The position numbers were made by a program, and so were the translations under genes. The notes under the pieces are model-generated. The model was not told where the DNA came from. It saw only the letters and a list, made by a program, of their open reading frames with translations, and searched no databases. DNA of 64,000 nt from a bacterium (GTDB taxonomy: Bacteria > JAMCPX01). Shown here piece after piece: positions 59,187 to 64,000 of this stretch (its first letter is position 1; each line of letters begins with the position of its first letter). The stretch lies in the NCBI GenBank assembly GCA_021787665.1, contig JAJYLN010000003.1, positions 1-64,000 of the forward strand. Direction: 5' to 3'.

Positions 59187-59857
59187 TCGTCACGGAGCAA
59201 AAGCCGGACCGGGAGGTCCTCGAGGCAGTACAAAAATACCGCAGGGTCTTTATCATCGGCTGCGGCTCGTGTGCCACGGCCAGCAGGACCGGCGGAGAGG
59301 AAGAGTGCAGGTCATGGACCGAAAAGCTCAGAGAAAACGGCAAGGAGCCGTCCGGCTACAGCATACCCCAGGAAACGTGCCACGTCCTGCTCATGAAGAG
59401 CACGATCAGGCAGTCCGCTGAGGCATCGTCCTCCGATGCGTTCCTTGTACTCGCGTGCGGCGCAGGGGTGCAGGCCGTTTCCGCAGCGTCCGACAGACCG
59501 GTGGTTGCTGGCCTGAACAGCATGTTCCTCGGTACGACCGAGCGGGTAGGCGAGTTTCTGAAGTACTGCTCCCTGTGCGGGAACTGCGTGCTTTCGCGTA
59601 CGGCCGGGATATGCCCGGTCACGCGCTGTCCCAAGGGGCTGCTCAACGGCCCCTGCGGCGGCATGGTCGACGGCAGGTGTGAGGTCGACAGGACCGCAGC
59701 ATGCGTGTGGGTAGCTATTTATGACAGGCTGAAGGCCCGCGGCGATCAAGGAAAGCTTGCGCAGATGAACGCGCCGAAGCCCTACGTCTCGGCAAGGCAG
59801 AGGAAGGTCGAGCCGGTGAATATCTCCAGAAAATCAGCAGGCAGGAACGCGCGATGA
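59183..59857 (+). CDS. metV: Methylenetetrahydrofolate reductase-associated Zn/Fe-S protein (MetV)
   Basis: A 224-residue MTHFR_C-domain protein that partners with MetF in acetogens and related anaerobes. It binds metal or Fe-S clusters through cysteines. The N-terminal 'IIGCGSCATASRTGGEEEC' and the C-terminal 'YCSLCGNCVLSRTAGICPVTRCP' and 'NGPCGGMVDGRCEVD' motifs are diagnostic. It overlaps folD by 4 bp and metF by 4 bp. The MetV-MetF complex catalyses reduction of methylene-THF to methyl-THF with ferredoxin or NADH-derived electrons, depending on the partner. Confidence 0.92.
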   Translation: MIVTEQKPDREVLEAVQKYRRVFIIGCGSCATASRTGGEEECRSWTEKLRENGKEPSGYSIPQETCHVLLMKSTIRQSAEASSSDAFLVLACGAGVQAVSAASDRPVVAGLNSMFLGTTERVGEFLKYCSLCGNCVLSRTAGICPVTRCPKGLLNGPCGGMVDGRCEVDRTAACVWVAIYDRLKARGDQGKLAQMNAPKPYVSARQRKVEPVNISRKSAGRNAR

Positions 59858-60723
59858 CACGTTTGAGCGAAGCCCTCGCCGGCAAGGAGTTCGTGATCAC
59901 GGCGGAGCTATCCCCGCGCAAGGGCACGCTGGTCACGAACTTCATAAAAACGGTCCATGCCCTTCAGGGGAAGGTACACGCGATCAATATAACGGACAAC
60001 CAGAGGGCGATCATGCGCATGAGCTCGCTCGCTGCTTCGTACCTTGTCCTGAGAGAAGGCATGGAGCCCATATACCAGATCACCTGCCGGGACCGGAACA
60101 GGCTCGCGATCCAGTCGGACCTCATCGGCGCCTCGGCGCTGGGGATAAAGAACGTGCTCGCCCTCACGGGCGACCACCCTTCCGTCGGGGACTCTCCTGA
60201 GGCGAAGCCCGTGTTCGACCTCGACGCTACCACTCTCCTCCACACGATAACGAGGCTCAACGCAGGGTCCGATCTCGACGGCCACCCCCTGAAGGGCGCG
60301 ACCGATCTGTTCCCCGGCGCAGCACTCACGCCGCAGACAGAGCCTCTCGAGCCCGTGCTCCTGACGATGGAGCGCAAGATAAGCGCCGGAGCGCGTTTTT
60401 TCCAGACGCAGCCGGTCTTCGATATGGACGCTTTCAGGTCTTTCGCAACCCTGACCGGACGCTTCGGTACCCCGGTGATAGTGGGGATACTGCTGCTCCA
60501 CTCGGCACAGCAGGCGCAGGACCTCAATGCGGGCGTTCCGGGCATAAAGATACCTGATGTCATGATCAGAAGGCTCGGGGAAGCAGCGGACCCACGCAGG
60601 GAGGGCATAGACATAGCAGCGGAGCTCATCCGCAGTGCCAGGAACATCGCGCAGGGCGTACATATCATGACGGTGGGTCAGGAAAAGGATCTCCCGGTAC
60701 TGCTCGAGAGGATTTCGGGATGA
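59854..60723 (+). CDS. metF: Methylenetetrahydrofolate reductase
   Basis: A 289-residue flavin-dependent reductase with the MetF TIM-barrel fold. 'FVITAELSPRKGTLVTNF' includes the conserved glutamate. 'INITDNQRAIMRMSSLA', 'YQITCRDRNRLAIQSDL', and 'NVLALTGDHPSVGDSP' are typical. 'GARFFQTQPVFDMD' and 'VIVGILLL' complete the barrel. It overlaps metV at its start and gcvT at its end (ATGA each time). It would link methylene-THF from FolD or glycine cleavage to methyl-THF for methionine or acetyl-CoA synthesis. Confidence 0.95.
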   Translation: MTRLSEALAGKEFVITAELSPRKGTLVTNFIKTVHALQGKVHAINITDNQRAIMRMSSLAASYLVLREGMEPIYQITCRDRNRLAIQSDLIGASALGIKNVLALTGDHPSVGDSPEAKPVFDLDATTLLHTITRLNAGSDLDGHPLKGATDLFPGAALTPQTEPLEPVLLTMERKISAGARFFQTQPVFDMDAFRSFATLTGRFGTPVIVGILLLHSAQQAQDLNAGVPGIKIPDVMIRRLGEAADPRREGIDIAAELIRSARNIAQGVHIMTVGQEKDLPVLLERISG

Positions 60724-61805
60724 AGCAGACCCCTCTGCACGATGCTCACCGGAAGCTGGGGGCGAAGTTCATGGAATTCGCTGGCTACGATATGCCGCTC
60801 CAGTACACGGGTATCATTGACGAGCACCTTACGGTCAGGAACAAGGCCGGCATATTCGACGTGAGCCACATGGGCGAAATCGTTATCCGCGGCAGGGACG
60901 CGCTGTCGCTGTGCGAATGGCTTACGCCCAACCAGGTGGCAAGACTTTCGCCGGGGCAGGCGCAGTACAGCTTCCTGCTCAACGAACACGCCGGTGTCTT
61001 AGACGACTTGATCGTCTACCGGCTCTCCGAAGACTCCTTTATGCTGTGTGTCAATGCCTCGAACAAGGACAAGGATTACGAATGGATACGGAAGAACACA
61101 AAGGGTGTGGTGACCGTCGAGGACAGGTCAGATGATACCGGCATGGTCTCGGTCCAGGGCCCCCTGTCCGGAAAGATCATGGCGTTCGTGTTCGGGCCCC
61201 CTGCGTCCAGTCCGATAGAGGGGCTGCAGAGGTTCTGCTTTGCGTCCGTCCCCTTCCGGGGCAGGCAGGTGTACGTATCGCGGACCGGTTACACCGGGGA
61301 GGAGGGCTACGAGTGTTTCATCGACGCCGCGGACGTTGCCGGCCTCTGGGACGCGATCATGGAGGCCGGCCGGCCCTACGGCATAAAGCCCATAGGACTC
61401 GGCGCACGGGACACCCTCCGTGCAGAGATGGGCTATCCCCTGTACGGCCTGGAGTTCAACGACAAGACCGCTCCGCTCTGCGCAGGCATGGGGTGGGTGA
61501 TAAAGATGGACAAGGGTCCCTTCATCGGGCGCGATCCGCTGAAGGCCATCGCCGCGCAGGGGGTACCGCAGAAGCTCGTGGGCATCGTTATGAGCGGGAA
61601 GGCGATACCGAGACACCAGAACCCGGTGATGCTGAAAGACAGGGTCATCGGCGAGGTAACGACCGGCACGTATGCGCCGTCGCTCTCGCGGGGCATCGCG
61701 ATGGCGTACCTGGCGCACGGGACCGACACCGCGGAGATCGGCATCGACATACGGGGCACACGCCACGCCGGAACGGTCGTGGGGTTACCGTTCATAAAAA
61801 AATAG
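60720..61805 (+). CDS. gcvT: Aminomethyltransferase, glycine cleavage T-protein
   Basis: A 361-residue GcvT of normal length, transferring the methylene group from the aminomethyl-lipoyl H-protein to tetrahydrofolate with ammonia release. It starts 'TPLHDAHRKLGAKFMEFAGYDMP', and the catalytic aspartate region 'VLDDLIVYR' is visible. 'RTGYTGEEGYECF' and 'GLGARDTLRAEMGYPLYG' follow, and the C-terminal domain contains 'VGIVMSGKAIPR'. Translational coupling to metF and the close gcvH gene suggest that the T-protein works together with the methyl-branch enzymes. Confidence 0.95.
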   Translation: MKQTPLHDAHRKLGAKFMEFAGYDMPLQYTGIIDEHLTVRNKAGIFDVSHMGEIVIRGRDALSLCEWLTPNQVARLSPGQAQYSFLLNEHAGVLDDLIVYRLSEDSFMLCVNASNKDKDYEWIRKNTKGVVTVEDRSDDTGMVSVQGPLSGKIMAFVFGPPASSPIEGLQRFCFASVPFRGRQVYVSRTGYTGEEGYECFIDAADVAGLWDAIMEAGRPYGIKPIGLGARDTLRAEMGYPLYGLEFNDKTAPLCAGMGWVIKMDKGPFIGRDPLKAIAAQGVPQKLVGIVMSGKAIPRHQNPVMLKDRVIGEVTTGTYAPSLSRGIAMAYLAHGTDTAEIGIDIRGTRHAGTVVGLPFIKK

Positions 61806-61817
61806 ACGGAGGCAGAT

Positions 61818-62207
61818 ATGCAGGTACCAAGGGATCTGAAGTACACGAAGGACCATGAGTGGGCACGCGTGGAAGGCACCACCGTGACCGTGGGCATAAC
61901 AGACTACGCGCAGGACAAGCTCGGTGACGTGGTGTTCGTGGAGCTCGCCGAGGCAGGCACGCAGCTCAAGCAGCACGAACGGCTCGGCACCGTCGAGTCC
62001 GTGAAGTCCGTATCGGACGTATTCTCGCCGCTCAGCGGCAAGATCGCAGAGGTGAACAAGGACCTCCTCGACCACCCGGAGCTCATCAACAAGGAGCCCT
62101 ATGGCAGGGCGTGGATGGTGAAGCTCTCGTCCGGCAATAGTGCCGGGGAGCTGCCCGGCCTGCTGGATCCGGACGCGTACGAAAAATACTGCAAAGAGGC
62201 AGGATAG
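61818..62207 (+). CDS. gcvH: Glycine cleavage system H protein
   Basis: A 129-residue lipoyl carrier protein. The lipoylation lysine is in 'GTVESVKSVSDVFSPLSG', and the preceding 'AQDKLGDVVFVELAEAG' matches the H-protein family. The C-terminal 'GRAWMVKLSSG' is typical. It carries the aminomethyl group between the P-protein (subunit GcvPA at 14687-16081) and GcvT. It is the last gene of the folate C1 operon and is followed by 258 bp without a gene. Confidence 0.95.
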   Translation: MQVPRDLKYTKDHEWARVEGTTVTVGITDYAQDKLGDVVFVELAEAGTQLKQHERLGTVESVKSVSDVFSPLSGKIAEVNKDLLDHPELINKEPYGRAWMVKLSSGNSAGELPGLLDPDAYEKYCKEAG

Positions 62208-62465
62208 CGGAGGTGCGCATACCCGTACGGGGTGCTCGTCTGCTTGCCGTCATTCTGGCCATTTTCGACCGCCGGACGATGCGTCCTCAGGCGAACTAAC
62301 GGAGGTTCAGAGCTTTTTGCCTCTAACAGCACGCCATGGCTGCTCGTGGTCTCTGTCTGGAGTTTGACGTATTGGCCCAGCATCCTTGTATGCTGTTAAC
62401 CTGTTGCGGGCAGTTCAGGAACATGCCTCTACGCCATAGGTTGCGTTTTAGCAAATCGTCGGAAC
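62208..62465. other. Gene-free region after gcvH
   Basis: No protein or RNA gene is seen. A short ACCCGTACGGGGT stem near the start might assist termination, but no T-run follows. Confidence 0.4.
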
Positions 62466-62825
62466 TCAAATCTTTTCCCCAATCACGATGTACTCTGTGG
62501 GGTAGGCATGGAAGTCTTCCTCCCCGTTCTTCGCAAATCTTCCGGTCTCGGCATCCCGCTTCTGCGGCAATATTTTCAAGGGGATCTCCCGCTTGATGAT
62601 CCTGTCTATCGTCAGTCCGGCATACTGCATGCTCTCTGTAAAGACCTCTGCATTCAATATCTCAACTTTCTTCAAGATCGTGTTCCCGATGACGTAGCAG
62701 CACCTGCCGCCGTGCCGCACTATCCTGTAGGTCTCGTCGAAGCATTCCTGCATATCGATAAAGAACGCCCGAATCTCCTGCCGCCATAGACCTGTCCGGG
62801 GGCCCATTTCGGTTAGATTTCTCAT
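62466..62825 (-). pseudogene. DNA methyltransferase C-terminal fragment
   Basis: A 119-residue frame resembling the C-terminal half of a DNA modification methylase. The signature stretches are 'FFIDMQECFDETYRIVRHGGRCCYVIGN', 'VEILNAEVFTESMQYAG', 'REIPLKILPQKRD' and 'YPTEYIVIGEK'. The N-terminal part with the catalytic (D/S/N)PP(Y/F) motif is missing; upstream sequence runs into the tRNA-Ser region. It is therefore most likely a truncated relic, perhaps left by integration or deletion next to the tRNA gene. An ATG at 62825 could still allow expression of the fragment. Confidence 0.65.
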
Positions 62826-62920
62826 GCTTGAGAGGTGACTGCCTTCGTCGATCGACGTTGAGCAGCGTCCTCAGCCTGGAGCTGATCCACCTTGGGATGA
62901 GAACCCTGACAAAAAGTAAA

Positions 62921-63008
62921 CGGAGAGGGTGGGATTCGAACCCACGTACCGCTTTGGGCGGTAACACGCTCTCCAGGCGTGCTCCTTAAACCACTCGGAC
63001 ACCTCTCC
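62921..63008 (-). tRNA. tRNA-Ser (anticodon GGA)
   Basis: The minus strand folds as a class II tRNA: acceptor GGAGAGG pairs with CCTCTCC plus discriminator G. The anticodon stem-loop is CACGC-CTGGAGA-GCGTG with anticodon GGA. A long variable arm typical of serine tRNAs (ACCGCCCAAAGCGGT region) and a T-arm with GGTTCGAATCC follow. The CCA end is not encoded. Confidence 0.95.
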
Positions 63009-63016
63009 ACACTGCT

Positions 63017-63514
63017 TTATGTCTGCGATTTTTTTGTTTTCCCTGACCTCAACAAATCGATCGCCAGCAGGACTGCGCCTACCGTGATAGCGCTGTCCGC
63101 GATGTTGAACGCCGGCCAGTGCGCGCTTCTCACATAGACGTCGATGAAGTCCACGACATACCCGAGCCTGATCCTGTCGATAATGTTGCCTGCCGCGCCC
63201 CCCATGATAAGGCACAGGGAAACCATGGTCAGGTGCGTGACGTCCTTCGATAACACGAACACGGCGAGCAGCACGGCGAAAACACCGAGGTTCAGCACGG
63301 CCAGCAGGGCTGTTCTGAGGGTACAGGCGCCGGCGTTCAACATGCCGAACGCCATTCCCCTGTTGTAGACGACTACCAGGTCCGCGAAGCCCGGCATGAT
63401 AACGATCTTGTGGGTAAGGAAATGGACGATCAGATATTTTGTAACTTGATCGAAGGCGACCACCGACACGCCTATGACCAGCAAATAGAGCAGTCTCTGC
63501 CTGAGTCGGATCAT
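63017..63514 (-). CDS. lspA: Lipoprotein signal peptidase (signal peptidase II)
   Basis: A 165-residue inner-membrane aspartic protease that processes prolipoproteins. Four transmembrane helices are visible. Catalytic aspartates are in 'GNIIDRIRLGYVVDFIDVY' and 'AFNIADSAITVG', and 'VVYNRGMAFGML' is the family NxGxAF box. The ATG at 63514 shares its A with the TGA of ileS, which is a common ileS-lspA arrangement. It is needed for maturation of the several lipoproteins encoded in this window. Confidence 0.95.
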   Translation of the reverse strand: MIRLRQRLLYLLVIGVSVVAFDQVTKYLIVHFLTHKIVIMPGFADLVVVYNRGMAFGMLNAGACTLRTALLAVLNLGVFAVLLAVFVLSKDVTHLTMVSLCLIMGGAAGNIIDRIRLGYVVDFIDVYVRSAHWPAFNIADSAITVGAVLLAIDLLRSGKTKKSQT

Positions 63515-64000
63515 CAGCCCACCACCCCCACGCACCTGACGCACAACGTCGGGTGTTTTTCGTTCCTGCCCACCGCCTCTGAGTAGTTCCAGCACCGCTC
63601 GCACTTTCTGCCTCTTGCCTTTTCTATCCGTACAGCCGGCTCCCCACCTTCCGTTATCTCTACCTGGGAAACGATGAACAGCTCGGTCAGGACGTCTTGA
63701 TACCTGGTAAGCAGCGCATGATCATCCTTGCCAGCCTGGATAACGACCATTGCCCCGAGAGACGAGCCGAGGACCTTGCTGGCACGCTGGACTTCCAGAG
63801 CCTTGTTGACCTCTTCCCGTATCAGCCTCAGCCTCTCGTAGTCCTGATACACTGCGGCGTCAGCCTCCGGAAGCGGGCGTCTGTCAGCGCCGTTCGACAG
63901 GAACACGCTCTCTTCCTTCCTGCCCGGCAGGTGCGACCACGCTTCCTCCGCGGTAAACGAGAGTATCGGGGCGATCGCCTCAATAAGGCTGACGAGGACA
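63514..64000 (-). CDS. ileS: Isoleucyl-tRNA synthetase, C-terminal part (5' end outside window)
   Basis: About 161 C-terminal residues are visible; the gene runs off the right edge of the window. 'APILSFTAEEAWSHLPG' is the end of the anticodon-binding domain of IleRS. The C-terminal zinc finger is seen as 'KCERCWNYSEAVG' and 'LCVRCVGVV', with four cysteines. The partner gene lspA follows with a one-base overlap. The Zn-ribbon type is typical of bacterial IleRS. Confidence 0.95.
   Translation of the reverse strand, partial: VLVSLIEAIAPILSFTAEEAWSHLPGRKEESVFLSNGADRRPLPEADAAVYQDYERLRLIREEVNKALEVQRASKVLGSSLGAMVVIQAGKDDHALLTRYQDVLTELFIVSQVEITEGGEPAVRIEKARGRKCERCWNYSEAVGRNEKHPTLCVRCVGVVG

Noticed and set aside
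62381-62465. Possible riboswitch or small RNA after the glycine cleavage operon
   Set aside because: The sequence has no glycine-riboswitch core and lies downstream, not upstream, of the gcv genes.
1-64000. CRISPR array or cas genes
   Set aside because: No regularly spaced repeats of 24-40 bp and no Cas-like protein are visible anywhere in the window.

Overview
The window reads as chromosomal DNA of a GC-rich, Gram-negative, probably anaerobic or microaerophilic bacterium. Outer-membrane indicators are lipoproteins with lipoboxes, a LolA-like protein, an outer-membrane barrel candidate and O-antigen-ligase/glycosyl-phosphotransferase genes. The mix of a mitochondrial-type citrate synthase, a MetV/MetF/FolD/GcvT/GcvH folate C1 operon, paired CydA-like membrane subunits, a split glycine decarboxylase P-protein and SCP2-type thiolase/DUF35 genes suggests a lineage near the former Deltaproteobacteria or Nitrospirota. 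This placement is an inference from gene content; no ribosomal marker is present.

Layout. 228-11204 (minus) is one long, tightly packed catabolic operon: two phytoene-desaturase-like FAD enzymes, two small paralogous proteins of unknown function, a degenerate and a canonical acyl-CoA dehydrogenase, an acyl-CoA synthetase, an enoyl-CoA-hydratase-like protein, an aldehyde dehydrogenase and a translationally coupled MerR-type regulator. A 21-bp perfect palindrome sits just upstream of its first gene. Next come a haloalkane-dehalogenase gene remnant, DoxX, RmuC, a thiolase and gcvPA. 16.2-26 kb is an accessory patch: an internally deleted IS4-like element with intact ends and a 9-bp target duplication, an orphan DNA methyltransferase, a GH50-like lipoprotein, a decayed transposon with terminal inverted repeats, a Cys-rich lipoprotein and a GH2 lipoprotein. 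25.8-37 kb (plus) carries folK, a GMC oxidoreductase with a small partner, argS, a SPOR protein, aspS, an O-antigen-ligase/TPR protein, a LolA-like protein and an FtsX-type permease. 37-38 kb is mostly relics and hairpins. 38-41 kb encodes two CydA-like subunits, one with a C-terminal heme c domain. 41.2-44 kb holds a thiolase beside an HMG-CoA-synthase-like/DUF35 fusion. Then follow citrate synthase, a membrane protein, tadA, a DUF4912/GH57 pair, an XRE regulator, a Xer recombinase, glnD, an undecaprenyl-phosphate glycosyl-phosphotransferase and an outer-membrane protein. 55.6-58.2 kb is a homospermidine synthase/ornithine decarboxylase pair. 58.3-62.2 kb is the folate C1 operon folD-metV-metF-gcvT-gcvH. 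The end carries a methyltransferase fragment, tRNA-Ser(GGA), lspA and the 3' part of ileS.

How it fits together. The folate operon plus gcvPA gives most of a glycine-cleavage/methyl-branch module; gcvPB, the lipoamide dehydrogenase and formate-tetrahydrofolate ligase are not in the window. The first operon looks like CoA-dependent degradation of a hydrophobic aldehyde/acid whose substrate cannot be read from sequence. The strongest candidates for undescribed biology are the paired small proteins of that operon, the thiolase/HMG-CoA-synthase-DUF35 unit whose synthase domain appears to lack the catalytic cysteine, and the heme-c-bearing CydA-like pair with its small Cys-rich neighbour.
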